This document shows positions 51,822-59,827 of a stretch of DNA of 64,000 bases, piece after piece. Within the stretch, counting starts at the first letter, position 1. Each line of letters begins with the position of its first letter. The stretch is from SAR116 cluster bacterium AG-426-I14. Lineage in GTDB: Bacteria; Pseudomonadota; Alphaproteobacteria; Puniceispirillales; Marisalimonadaceae. The notes beneath the pieces are model-generated. The model saw only the letters and a program-made list of their open reading frames with translations, was not told where the DNA came from and searched no databases. The position numbers and the translations under genes were made by a program. Location: assembly GCA_003210055.1 (NCBI GenBank), contig QCNS01000001.1, forward strand, positions 52,751 through 116,750, read 5' to 3'.

Positions 51822-52344
51822 CTTCTGACATCTCTTGAATAAACTTTTTAAAATTAGATACATAATGTTTTGATGATCTAGTCATATCATTTATCATGTC
51901 TTGACTTAGTTTTTTTACAGCCTTGGCTGGTGAACCAATTATCATAGATCCATCTTCAAACTCTTTGTTTTCTGTAACCAGAGATCCTGCTCCCACGAGA
52001 CAATTATTACCAATTTTTGCATTATTTAGAATTATTGCACCCATTCCAATTAATGAATTATTACCTATTGTGCAACCATGAATTATTGCATTATGACCGA
52101 TAGTACAATTATTACCAATAGTAACTGGAGTATCAGGATCAACATGGATAATGGTGTTTTCTTGTATATTAGTTTCGCTACCTATCTTTATGACATCATT
52201 ATCACCTCTTAAAACTGAACCAAACCATATACCTACATCATCACCCAATACTACGTTACCTATGACATGTGCATTTGGAGCTACCCAAAAACTTCCATGT
52301 TGAGGAAGTTTAGGCTTTTTGTCTCCTAAATTATAAATTGGCAT
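51814..52344 (-). CDS. Gamma-carbonic anhydrase-like hexapeptide-repeat protein
   Basis: A 176-residue left-handed beta-helix protein of the gamma-carbonic anhydrase (CaiE/PaaY/YrdA) group. Hexapeptide repeats run from about residue 20 to 125. The zinc histidines are seen in NTIIHVDPD and in IGHNAIIHGC (about 69-92), and RGD (about 46-48) and the later VGAGSLVTENKEF are typical. It may be a carbonic anhydrase or a metal-binding protein assisting CoA-ester metabolism; the sequence cannot separate these. Confidence 0.87.
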   Translation of the reverse strand: MPIYNLGDKKPKLPQHGSFWVAPNAHVIGNVVLGDDVGIWFGSVLRGDNDVIKIGSETNIQENTIIHVDPDTPVTIGNNCTIGHNAIIHGCTIGNNSLIGMGAIILNNAKIGNNCLVGAGSLVTENKEFEDGSMIIGSPAKAVKKLSQDMINDMTRSSKHYVSNFKKFIQEMSEAK

Positions 52345-52577
52345 TTTTTCTCCTTGATCAAAATTTAAAACATTTGTCTTATAAAGACTCTAAATTTCAA
52401 CAACAAGGATTAAAGTTGTCAAGAAAAGAAAATTATTTCCCCCTAGATGAAAAAGAAGTTGAAGAAAAATTTTTTGTTAATTTGAAATTTATTAATCTTT
52501 CTTCGAGAGAAATTGATAATGTAAAAAAATTCTTTAAAACTTTCTTTAATGAACCAGATTTTTCCTTATTACGCTAA
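52338..52577 (+). CDS. Possible small protein of up to 79 residues
   Basis: An open frame filling the gap between the gamma-carbonic anhydrase start and the end of the next reverse gene. It is rich in Lys, Glu and Phe and has no membrane segment. The first TTG overlaps the carbonic anhydrase start; a TTG at 52416 with a weak GGA site is an alternative giving 53 residues. It matches no family I recognise. It may be a real short protein or chance. Confidence 0.35.
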   Translation: MAFFLLDQNLKHLSYKDSKFQQQGLKLSRKENYFPLDEKEVEEKFFVNLKFINLSSREIDNVKKFFKTFFNEPDFSLLR

Positions 52578-53584
52578 ATTTCTTTGTTACAAAAATCACC
52601 AAATAACATTGCTTTGAATTTTGGTCCTCTTTCAAAAAAGTTTCCTCTATTAACTACCCATTTTACATGGTCTTTATAATTTGGATCTGAATTAATTTTT
52701 ATTCCCCATAGACCTTCAGCCTCATTAGGAATTGCAGAATATCTTACGTCAATTATTAAATCTTTGTCTTTATCATACGCAATGTACTCTTGTGAAAACC
52801 AACTAAATCTTAAAATGTCTTTAAATTGCTTACTATCTTTGTCTAAATTTTTATAATGAATATTAGTATCCAATTTATCAATGGTTTCTCCGAAGCAAAA
52901 CTTAGTCTGTCCAATCAGATTAACAGAATCGACATAATATTTCCCTTCATATAGATATACTATTTTCCACAAAAATAGGTTCCCTAAACTCGGTTTAACA
53001 GTAATTTTTTGGAAGTCATGATTTCTATATTTTGCAAGATTTTTTGCTTCTTTTAATGCTACTGAACTTTGAAAAAACCCAAAACCCAAATACGAAAAAA
53101 TCCAAATTAAACCTATTATATTTAAGAACTTTTTTTTCAAAATAACGGCTAAAATCATTAAGATTAATATCGGTAAAGTCAAAAGAGGATCAATTATTGA
53201 AATACTATTCCAAGCAAATCGATAATTTGAAAATGGCCAAAGTAACTGAGTTCCATAACTAGTGCATGCATCTAGTAATGCATGAGTAGAGTAACCAACG
53301 CATGCAAAAATGTAGTTTTCAAAAAAAGTTACATATTTTTTAACAAAATAAAAAGTAAATAAAGTTACAATTAGTGCTCCAAAAGGAATAAATATAAAAG
53401 AATGAGTAAATTGTCTATGAAATTCTAAATGTAATAGTGGATCTTCATTAGATCGAATCAATGTATCTAAATCAGGAGATAATCCAGCAATTATTCCAAC
53501 AAAACTAGCTGCAAACATTTTACGTTGAGATGAAAACGCTTGCGAAAATATACCACCAAAAGTTCCTTGCGTAATAGGGTCCAT
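52574..53584 (-). CDS. Membrane-bound metal-dependent hydrolase (YdjM/DUF457-like)
   Basis: A 336-residue protein with four to five membrane segments in the first half and a soluble C-terminal domain. It opens MDPITQGTFGGIFSQAF, has the metal motif FHRQFTHSFIFIPFGALI (about 54-71) and STHALLDACTSYGTQLLWPF (about 97-116), hallmarks of the YdjM-type inner-membrane hydrolase family. The physiological substrate of these proteins is not established. It is divergent from the Baeyer-Villiger monooxygenase gene over 97 bases. Confidence 0.8.
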   Translation of the reverse strand: MDPITQGTFGGIFSQAFSSQRKMFAASFVGIIAGLSPDLDTLIRSNEDPLLHLEFHRQFTHSFIFIPFGALIVTLFTFYFVKKYVTFFENYIFACVGYSTHALLDACTSYGTQLLWPFSNYRFAWNSISIIDPLLTLPILILMILAVILKKKFLNIIGLIWIFSYLGFGFFQSSVALKEAKNLAKYRNHDFQKITVKPSLGNLFLWKIVYLYEGKYYVDSVNLIGQTKFCFGETIDKLDTNIHYKNLDKDSKQFKDILRFSWFSQEYIAYDKDKDLIIDVRYSAIPNEAEGLWGIKINSDPNYKDHVKWVVNRGNFFERGPKFKAMLFGDFCNKEI

Positions 53585-53681
53585 AAATAAAATTAAATTA
53601 ATTTTTTTTTACAATTTTTGCTAATTATTTTACAATTGTGATATCATTTTTAAATTATAATACAATTGATTTTATTAAAAC

Positions 53682-55292
53682 ATGGTTAATACACAAATTA
53701 GACATTATGACGCTATAATAATCGGAGCAGGTTTTTCTGGTCTTTATCAACTGCATCTTCTGCGTGACCGTTTGAAATTAAATTGTATTGTCTTGGAAAA
53801 AGGTGAAGGTGTTGGAGGCACTTGGTATTGGAATAGATATCCAGGGGCAAGATGTGATACTGAAAGTCATGCTTATACTTATTTCTTCTCTGATGAAATT
53901 TTTAATGAATGGGAATGGAGTGAGAGATATCCAGGTCATGCAGAAATTCGAAAATATTTAAATTTTGTCTCCGAAAAATTTGATTTAAAAAAAGATATAA
54001 GCTTTAAATCTGAAGTAATTAAAACCTCTTACAAACAAAATGATAATAAGTGGTTTCTCGAAACTTCAGATGATTTATTTTATTCATCTAAGTTTTTGAT
54101 TTCAGCAGTGGGTTGTATTTCTACTGCAAATATCCCAAAAATCAGAGGTTTAGACAAATTCAAAGGTTCTTATTTTCATACAGGTAATTGGCCGAAAAAT
54201 GATGTTAATTTTGAAGGAAAAATTGTTGGACAAATTGGAACAGGGTCTACAGGTATTCAGGCAGTACCAGTTATAGCTGAAACTGCTAAACATTTTACAG
54301 TTTTTCAGAGAACTCCAAATTATAGTGTCCCAGCCAGAAATAAACCCCTTTCAAAAGATTTTAAAAAATATGTAAAAGAAAATTTTAATGATTTAAGGAA
54401 AACTGTGAAAAAAACACCTAATGGTCACGCATTTTTAATTAGTGAAACTCTTGTCCATGAAGTTGATGAAAAAGAGCGTTTAAAGAGATATGAAAATGCT
54501 TGGGAAAAAGGTGGCCTTCAATTCAGGGGGACATTTAAAGATATTATTAGTGATAAACGTGCTAACGACACAGCCTCTGAATTTATAAAGAAGAAGATAA
54601 AAGAAATTGTTAAAAATAAAGAATATGCTCAAATATTAACAAACTTTGATCACCCTTATGCAGGTAAAAGACCACCAATAGATACAAATTACTTTGAAAC
54701 ATTTAATCGAGAAAATGTTCATTTAGTTGATATAAGAAATGACCCAATTAAGTTTATTGATGAATATGGAATAGCTACTGAAAAAAATTATTATAATTTA
54801 GATTTAATAGTATTTGCCACAGGATACGATGCCATGACGGGGTCCTTGATAAAATTAAATATTACAGGTGAAAATAATTTAAAGTTAGAAGATTATTGGA
54901 AAGAGGGGCCGAAAACTTATCTTGGTCTTCAAATTCCAGGTTTTCCTAATCTATTCACTATAACTGGGCCAGGAAGTCCATCTGTTCTCACAAATATGCC
55001 AACCGCCATTGAACAACATGTTGAATGGGTTACTGATTGTATAAAATATATGATAGATAATAATTATGAAAAAATATGTACTACTGATAAAAAATCTCAA
55101 GAATGGGGTAAAGAAGTTAATGAAGCCGCTAACAAAACTCTGTTACCAACTGTCAAACATTCATGGTATTTAGGAGCAAATATACCAGGAAAACCTCAAG
55201 TATTTATGCCTTATGCAGGAGGATTACCTGTTTACAAGAAAATTTGTGATCATGTTAAAAACAATAATTATGATGGTTTTGTTTTAACTTAA
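53682..55292 (+). CDS. Baeyer-Villiger flavin monooxygenase
   Basis: A 536-residue type I Baeyer-Villiger monooxygenase, which inserts oxygen beside a ketone using FAD and NADPH. FAD binding is GAGFSGLYQLHLL (about 17-29), followed by GGTWYWNRYPGARCDTES. The family fingerprint FxGxxxHxxxW is present as FKGSYFHTGNWP (about 161-172), and the NADP site is GQIGTGSTGIQAVP (about 183-196). It resembles cyclohexanone/phenylacetone monooxygenases; the substrate is unknown. The stop shares four bases (TTAA) with the cyclic-nucleotide-binding gene opposite. Confidence 0.92.
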   Translation: MVNTQIRHYDAIIIGAGFSGLYQLHLLRDRLKLNCIVLEKGEGVGGTWYWNRYPGARCDTESHAYTYFFSDEIFNEWEWSERYPGHAEIRKYLNFVSEKFDLKKDISFKSEVIKTSYKQNDNKWFLETSDDLFYSSKFLISAVGCISTANIPKIRGLDKFKGSYFHTGNWPKNDVNFEGKIVGQIGTGSTGIQAVPVIAETAKHFTVFQRTPNYSVPARNKPLSKDFKKYVKENFNDLRKTVKKTPNGHAFLISETLVHEVDEKERLKRYENAWEKGGLQFRGTFKDIISDKRANDTASEFIKKKIKEIVKNKEYAQILTNFDHPYAGKRPPIDTNYFETFNRENVHLVDIRNDPIKFIDEYGIATEKNYYNLDLIVFATGYDAMTGSLIKLNITGENNLKLEDYWKEGPKTYLGLQIPGFPNLFTITGPGSPSVLTNMPTAIEQHVEWVTDCIKYMIDNNYEKICTTDKKSQEWGKEVNEAANKTLLPTVKHSWYLGANIPGKPQVFMPYAGGLPVYKKICDHVKNNNYDGFVLT

Positions 55293-55762
55293 TCACTTGT
55301 AGCTTTGTTAATCTCAGCAACTTTTTTTCTCAGTTTAGCAATTCTTGTTGCTAACTCATCTTCTTCATTACCGTGATCCTTAATAGAAGATAATAATTCT
55401 GACACTTCATTAGCAAGTTGATTAGATTTTTTGTTCGCATCCATCAGTCTAACCTGAGTTTTCCTAATTATAGCACTCAAAATTTTATCTGTCTGTTGCA
55501 ACTTCTTAAAATAGTCTTTTGGTATAATATTAGCTATTACCTTTTGATCACAGGCTTTAGCTGTTACGGTTCTTTTTGTACCTAATAAAAGAGAAGTTTC
55601 ACCAAAAATTTCTCCTATGCCCAGCCTATTAAGTTTAAAACCGTCTGATGTTTCTAGATTAACATATCCTTCAACAATTAAATAAGCTTCTGTAGAGTCA
55701 GAACCTTCAGAATAAATCAATTCACCAGGAGACCAAATTGCTGAATTTCCATTTTTTTCCAT
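55289..55762 (-). CDS. Cyclic-nucleotide-binding-domain protein without a DNA-binding domain
   Basis: A 157-residue protein with one cNMP-binding beta-barrel (about residues 12-100). The phosphate-binding cassette reads FGETSLLLGTKRTVTA, with the Glu and Arg that hold cAMP in CRP-type proteins. The rest (about 100-157) is a charged helical tail, probably a coiled coil, not a helix-turn-helix. It is the last gene of the pob-pca unit, 8 bases after a small membrane protein. It may sense cNMP and control a partner protein; the role is unknown. Confidence 0.82.
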   Translation of the reverse strand: MEKNGNSAIWSPGELIYSEGSDSTEAYLIVEGYVNLETSDGFKLNRLGIGEIFGETSLLLGTKRTVTAKACDQKVIANIIPKDYFKKLQQTDKILSAIIRKTQVRLMDANKKSNQLANEVSELLSSIKDHGNEEDELATRIAKLRKKVAEINKATSD

Positions 55763-55770
55763 ACTTAAAC

Positions 55771-55950
55771 TTAATTAACAATTGTAAGTGGTGGCATCCA
55801 AAAAACATATCCCCAAAACACTACATAACAATAAAATAGAAAAAAAGCTAATGGTCCTTTTGTCTTCGTATTTTTGGTTTTTTGAATATCTTCTTCAAGC
55901 TGATCATTGTACTCTCTGTAATATTTAATCATATGTGTAGATCTAGGCAT
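55771..55950 (-). CDS. Small single-span membrane protein (59 residues), not previously listed
   Basis: From ATG (55948-55950) to TAA this frame encodes 59 residues: a charged cytosolic part (begins MPRSTHMIKYYREYNDQLEE), a KTKNTKTKG basic patch, then one hydrophobic segment FFLFYCYVVFWGYVFWMPPL at about 36-55. A good GAGG ribosome-binding site is 9 bases before the ATG. Spacing is 17 bases after pcaG and 8 before the cNMP-binding gene, so it is part of the operon. I do not recognise the family. Confidence 0.65.
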   Translation of the reverse strand: MPRSTHMIKYYREYNDQLEEDIQKTKNTKTKGPLAFFLFYCYVVFWGYVFWMPPLTIVN

Positions 55951-55967
55951 TATAATCCTCTAAAAAA

Positions 55968-56547
55968 TTAAAAATCAAAAAAAATAGTTTCATCTTCGCC
56001 TTGCAAGTATATATTAAACTCGTATTCTTTTTCATTATTTTTTTTTGCTAATAAAGTGTGTATTCTTTTTTTATTTTTTACAAGTCTGAATAAATTATCT
56101 TTTTCTAACTCTTCATCTTCAAAATACATTCTAGTAATTAAAGGCTGATTCATTCCTCTTGCGACTATCCAAAACAAAATATGTGGACTTTGAAACTTAT
56201 CATTAATATTTTTTGAAAACCCTGGCTTTAACGTAATTAACCTAAATAGTCCTGTGTTTATATCTGGAATTATTCTACTAAACCCCTTTTCTTTATTAAA
56301 TATTCCATTTTGATCACATTGCCAAGTTTCTATCATAACATCTAAAAGAGGTTTATTTTCACCATCAAAGATTTTACCAGAAATAGTAATCAAATCTTCT
56401 TTATTGATCTGTTCAAATGGTTGGTTAGGTAAATCTTTATCAAAAACATCTCTAATTCCAAACAAATTAGGAGTACATCCAATATGTAGAAATGGTCCTG
56501 CGGTTTGCGAAGGTGTCTCAAATAAAGTATTTTTTAGTTTTTTTCAT
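55968..56547 (-). CDS. pcaG: Protocatechuate 3,4-dioxygenase alpha subunit (frame interrupted at its 5' end)
   Basis: PcaG is the non-iron alpha chain of the intradiol dioxygenase that opens protocatechuate. The frame carries ETPSQTAGPFLHIGCTPN, the standard N-terminus, then a beta-sandwich with LLDVMIETWQCDQNG and RMYFEDEELEKD. The only ATG with suitable spacing (56545-56547, 10 bases after pcaH) is out of frame: it is followed by runs of seven and six A, and removing one A would join it to the conserved N-terminus, giving about 192 residues. Starting at the in-frame TTG (56465) would drop the conserved motif. Confidence 0.8.
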
Positions 56548-56557
56548 AAAATAATAT

Positions 56558-57265
56558 CTAATTTCTCTCAAAGTAAGTTTGATTAATCCCTCTTAAAACT
56601 AAGTCAAAATTATATGCTAAAATTTTGTCAGATTCTGTTTTTGAAAAATCTAATTTTGAAATCAAAAGTTTTCTACTCTTTTTGTCTGGTATAGAGTTAA
56701 TCATTGGGCAAGTTGATATTAAAGGGTCTCCCTCAAAATACATTTGTGTGACTAATCTCTGAGCAAAAGATCGACCAAACAAAGAAAAATGAATATGCAT
56801 TGGTCTCCATTCAATACCTCTATTTGGGTATGGATATGCACCAGGTTGAATTGTTTTAAAGTGATATCTTCCATCTTTGGAAGTAAGAAATCTGCCACAA
56901 CCTGCAAAATTAGGATCTAATGAAACATCATTATTGTCACTTTGATGTCTGTATTTACCTCCCGAATTAGCTTGCCATATTTCTATTAATACGTTGGATT
57001 GGGGTTTGCCAAATTCATCTTTTACAAACCCATAAACGAAAATCTCTTGACCAAGAGCCTTTCCTCCATTTTGAGAAAAATTGACTGTCAAATCATTTGC
57101 ATTTTTTTCAATGATTTTTTCATCAAATAAAGGACCAGTCATTTCAGTGTTTGTAGGAATGAATTCTAATAACTTTTTTTTTGGAGATCTAAATAAAGTT
57201 GATTTGTAATCTCTTGCAAACCTTTTAGGCTGACTCTTCTTCATTTTTTCTAAGATTAATTTCAA
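56558..57265 (-). CDS. pcaH: Protocatechuate 3,4-dioxygenase beta subunit
   Basis: The iron-binding beta chain of the protocatechuate ring-cleavage enzyme. The 235 residues contain the IEIWQANSGGKYRHQSDNN segment with the first tyrosine ligand and GAYPYPNRGIEWRPMHIHFS with the second tyrosine and the two histidines of the ferric site. C-terminal RLVTQMYFEGDPL is conserved. The start is a TTG with an AGAGGA site at good spacing; ATG at 57244 is the alternative. It lies 17 bases after pobA and 10 before the pcaG ATG. Confidence 0.92.
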   Translation of the reverse strand: MKLILEKMKKSQPKRFARDYKSTLFRSPKKKLLEFIPTNTEMTGPLFDEKIIEKNANDLTVNFSQNGGKALGQEIFVYGFVKDEFGKPQSNVLIEIWQANSGGKYRHQSDNNDVSLDPNFAGCGRFLTSKDGRYHFKTIQPGAYPYPNRGIEWRPMHIHFSLFGRSFAQRLVTQMYFEGDPLISTCPMINSIPDKKSRKLLISKLDFSKTESDKILAYNFDLVLRGINQTYFERN

Positions 57266-57282
57266 TGATTTATTCCTCTTTT

Positions 57283-58452
57283 TTAAAATGCTAAACCAAC
57301 GTAATTTTCTGCTAATGATTTTTGAGCATCTATAGAATTTTTTAAATATTCCAACTCCGCCTCTTGTATTTTCTGATCAAATTCTGTTTGATCTGGAAAC
57401 TTATGTAATGTGTTAGTCATCCACCAACTGAATCTTATAGTTTTCCATACTCTGTTTAGAGCTTTTGTAGAATATTGTTCGATTGCGTTTTTATCATCAT
57501 TTATAAAATAACTAATCAGTGATTTATATAAGTAGTTCACATCTGAAAATGCTAAATTAAGACCTTTTGCCCCTGTTGGTGGCACTATATGTGCCGCGTC
57601 ACCAACTAAAAATAAATTTCCAAATTTCATAGGTTCTACAACAAATGATCTTAGAGGAGCTAGGGATTTTTCAATGGAAGGACCAGTGACTAACCTCTCT
57701 GAAGCCTCTTTTGGTAATCTTTTTTTTAATTCAACCCAAAACCTATCATCATCCCACATCTCAACTTTGTCATTTATTGAAGTTTGAATATAATATCTAC
57801 TTAAGTTTTTATTTCTCATAGATGCCAAAGCAAATCCTGTTTTATGATTTGCATATATTAATTCATCATTAACAGGACAAGTTTCTGATAAAATTCCTAA
57901 CCAACCAAAAGGATAAGTTCTTTCAAATGTTTTTATTTTATTTTTGGGAATAATTTGTCGTGTTATACCGTGAAATCCGTCGCAACCCACAATAAAATCA
58001 CATGTTATTTTTTTATCTAATCCATCAATTTCATAGGTTACATAAGGTTTATTTGTGAATATATCACAAGGCATTACATTTTTAGCTGAATTAATTATTC
58101 TACCTTTATCTTGTTCTACAACGGAATATAAGTCTGCTGTAACCTCAGTTTGTCCAAAAACAGTAACAGTTTTATTGACCAGCGATTTAAAATCTATTCT
58201 AAAACTGTGATTCTTTACTGATAAAAATATACCATCGTGATTGAATCCTTCATTTTTTATTCTCTTCCCAAGTCCAGCTTTATTTAATAAATTTACGGTG
58301 CCTTGTTCTAATACGCCAGCCCTAATTCTAGATAAAACATATTTTTTTGAATGCTTTTCAAGAACTACATTGTCAATTCCATTTAGATATAGGAGTTGCG
58401 ACAATAATAGCCCAGATGGACCTCCTCCTATAATTACAACCTGTGTTCTCAT
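57283..58452 (-). CDS. pobA: 4-hydroxybenzoate 3-monooxygenase
   Basis: A 389-residue FAD/NADPH hydroxylase that turns 4-hydroxybenzoate into protocatechuate. The FAD fold GGGPSGLLLSQLLYLNGI (about 8-25) is followed by VLSRIRAGVLEQGTVNLL, typical of PobA, the DG motif FIVGCDGFHG (about 155-164) and GDAAHIVPPTGAKGLNLAFSD (about 285-305). The product is the substrate of PcaGH encoded directly downstream. A DUF4149-like membrane protein gene precedes it by 9 bases. No PobR or PcaQ regulator is present. Confidence 0.93.
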   Translation of the reverse strand: MRTQVVIIGGGPSGLLLSQLLYLNGIDNVVLEKHSKKYVLSRIRAGVLEQGTVNLLNKAGLGKRIKNEGFNHDGIFLSVKNHSFRIDFKSLVNKTVTVFGQTEVTADLYSVVEQDKGRIINSAKNVMPCDIFTNKPYVTYEIDGLDKKITCDFIVGCDGFHGITRQIIPKNKIKTFERTYPFGWLGILSETCPVNDELIYANHKTGFALASMRNKNLSRYYIQTSINDKVEMWDDDRFWVELKKRLPKEASERLVTGPSIEKSLAPLRSFVVEPMKFGNLFLVGDAAHIVPPTGAKGLNLAFSDVNYLYKSLISYFINDDKNAIEQYSTKALNRVWKTIRFSWWMTNTLHKFPDQTEFDQKIQEAELEYLKNSIDAQKSLAENYVGLAF

Positions 58453-58461
58453 AAACTCAAC

Positions 58462-58881
58462 TTAAAACTGTAATTTAAAAAAAAATAAATTTAATATTAG
58501 GCACAAGCATAAGATAAGTTGAATAAAATTAATTAATACTGAAAACATGTGTAATCTATTGAACTGTAATTTTGCTATTTCGTTTTTTTCTGAAAAATCA
58601 TCTTTTGCTTTATTAATAGCTGGCATTAAAATTTGTCTTGAATAAGTAAAAGTTATAAATAAAAAAATAAATGACATTAATGATATATTATCAACTTGAT
58701 AATATGAAGAACCTAAACCTATAACGCTTAAAATTATTCCAAACAAATAATACTTTGGAAAAAATATCCTTAGTATCTTCCCTGCCTGTTCTTCACTTAA
58801 AGTTCTAAAAATAGTTGGCGCAATAACTAAAGGGAAAAAAATCATAAACCCTATCATCATTCCTAAAATTAAAACTGTCAA
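58462..58881 (-). CDS. DUF4149/TMEM205-like four-span membrane protein
   Basis: A 139-residue protein with four hydrophobic segments (about 1-20, 44-60, 66-84, 113-136). The PTIFRTLSEEQAGKILRIFFP part after the first segment and the spaced MPAINKAK recall DUF4149/TMEM205-like proteins. Its function is unknown. The start is a TTG with an AGGA site. It is the first gene of the pob-pca transcription unit, so it may help aromatic acid uptake or be only a passenger. Confidence 0.62.
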   Translation of the reverse strand: MTVLILGMMIGFMIFFPLVIAPTIFRTLSEEQAGKILRIFFPKYYLFGIILSVIGLGSSYYQVDNISLMSFIFLFITFTYSRQILMPAINKAKDDFSEKNEIAKLQFNRLHMFSVLINFIQLILCLCLILNLFFFKLQF

Positions 58882-58954
58882 AATTGCATCCTAAAATTAT
58901 TATGATAAATTTATCTTTCAATATAGTAAATATTTATTATATATTTTCACTGTT

Positions 58955-59491
58955 ATGACATTTAATTATAAAGTTGAAGTTTTAATTAAAGAAAAAGAAA
59001 TTAAAGATAGAATAAAATCTTTAAGTCATGAAATTAATGAGTTTTATAAAAATTCAAAAAAATTACTTGTTGTAGGATTATTAAGAGGTTCATTTGTTTT
59101 TATTGCTGATTTGGCCAGAGAAATTAAAACACCTGTAGAGATTGACTTTATGACTGTTTCTAGTTATGGCAACTCAATGTCATCATCAGAAAATGTAAGA
59201 ATTTTAAGTGATTTAAATACTGATATTAAAAATATAGATGTTTTATTAGTAGAGGATATTATTGATACAGGGTACACTTTATTCCAGGTGATTAAGTTAT
59301 TAAATGGAAGAAAACCTAATTCGTTAGAAGTTTGTTGTTTATTAAATAAATCTTCCAGGAGAGAAACTGACATTGACATAAGATGGAGTGGATTTGATAT
59401 TCCAGATGAGTTTGTAGTTGGTTATGGTATCGATTATGCTCAAAATAACCGTAATCTTCCCTATATAGGTAAAGTTATTAAAGCAAATTAA
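58955..59491 (+). CDS. hpt: Hypoxanthine phosphoribosyltransferase
   Basis: A purine salvage enzyme of 178 residues converting hypoxanthine (and often guanine) to the nucleotide. It has VVGLLRGSFVFIADLAREI (about 41-59), the DFMTVSSYG loop and the PRPP-binding VLLVEDIIDTGYTL (about 97-110). The C-terminal WSGFDIPDEFVVGYGIDYAQ is conserved in HPRT. It converges with cutA, sharing four bases (TTAA) with its stop. Confidence 0.93.
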   Translation: MTFNYKVEVLIKEKEIKDRIKSLSHEINEFYKNSKKLLVVGLLRGSFVFIADLAREIKTPVEIDFMTVSSYGNSMSSSENVRILSDLNTDIKNIDVLLVEDIIDTGYTLFQVIKLLNGRKPNSLEVCCLLNKSSRRETDIDIRWSGFDIPDEFVVGYGIDYAQNNRNLPYIGKVIKAN

Positions 59492-59820
59492 TTTTTTGCA
59501 TTTACTGTTTCATTTATCCAATTTAGAAAACTTTTGTTTCCATCATCTAGAGATAATTTTATTATACACGGTGTCTCATAAGAATGAATTTTCAAGATTA
59601 ATGATTCCAGTTCATTATACTTTTTATTAGTTGTTTTAAGAATTAAGACCGACTCTTTTTTAATATTAATTTTTTTTTCCCATTTATATATCGATTGTAT
59701 TTCAGGAAACAAATTTCCACATGCTGCTAGATTCTTATCAATTGCAATCTTAGAAATATACTGACCTTCTTTTTTATTTTTTACTGTTATATAAGCTAAG
59801 CAAAACTCATTCTTTATCAT
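59488..59820 (-). CDS. cutA: CutA-like divalent cation tolerance protein
   Basis: A 110-residue CutA1-type trimeric protein. It has AYITVKNKKEGQYISKIAIDK, the ACGNLFPEIQSIYKWEKKI block (about 38-56) and HSYETPCIIKLSLDDGN near the end, all characteristic. The ATG at 59820 is preferred to an ATG 30 bases upstream that would overlap the alcohol dehydrogenase gene. The name reflects E. coli copper tolerance; its actual role is uncertain. Confidence 0.85.
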   Translation of the reverse strand: MIKNEFCLAYITVKNKKEGQYISKIAIDKNLAACGNLFPEIQSIYKWEKKINIKKESVLILKTTNKKYNELESLILKIHSYETPCIIKLSLDDGNKSFLNWINETVNAKN

Positions 59821-59827
59821 TTTAATT

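Noticed and set aside
58904..58915. 12-bp palindrome GATAAATTTATC between the DUF4149-like gene and hpt
   Set aside because: Too short and AT-rich to be distinguished from chance.
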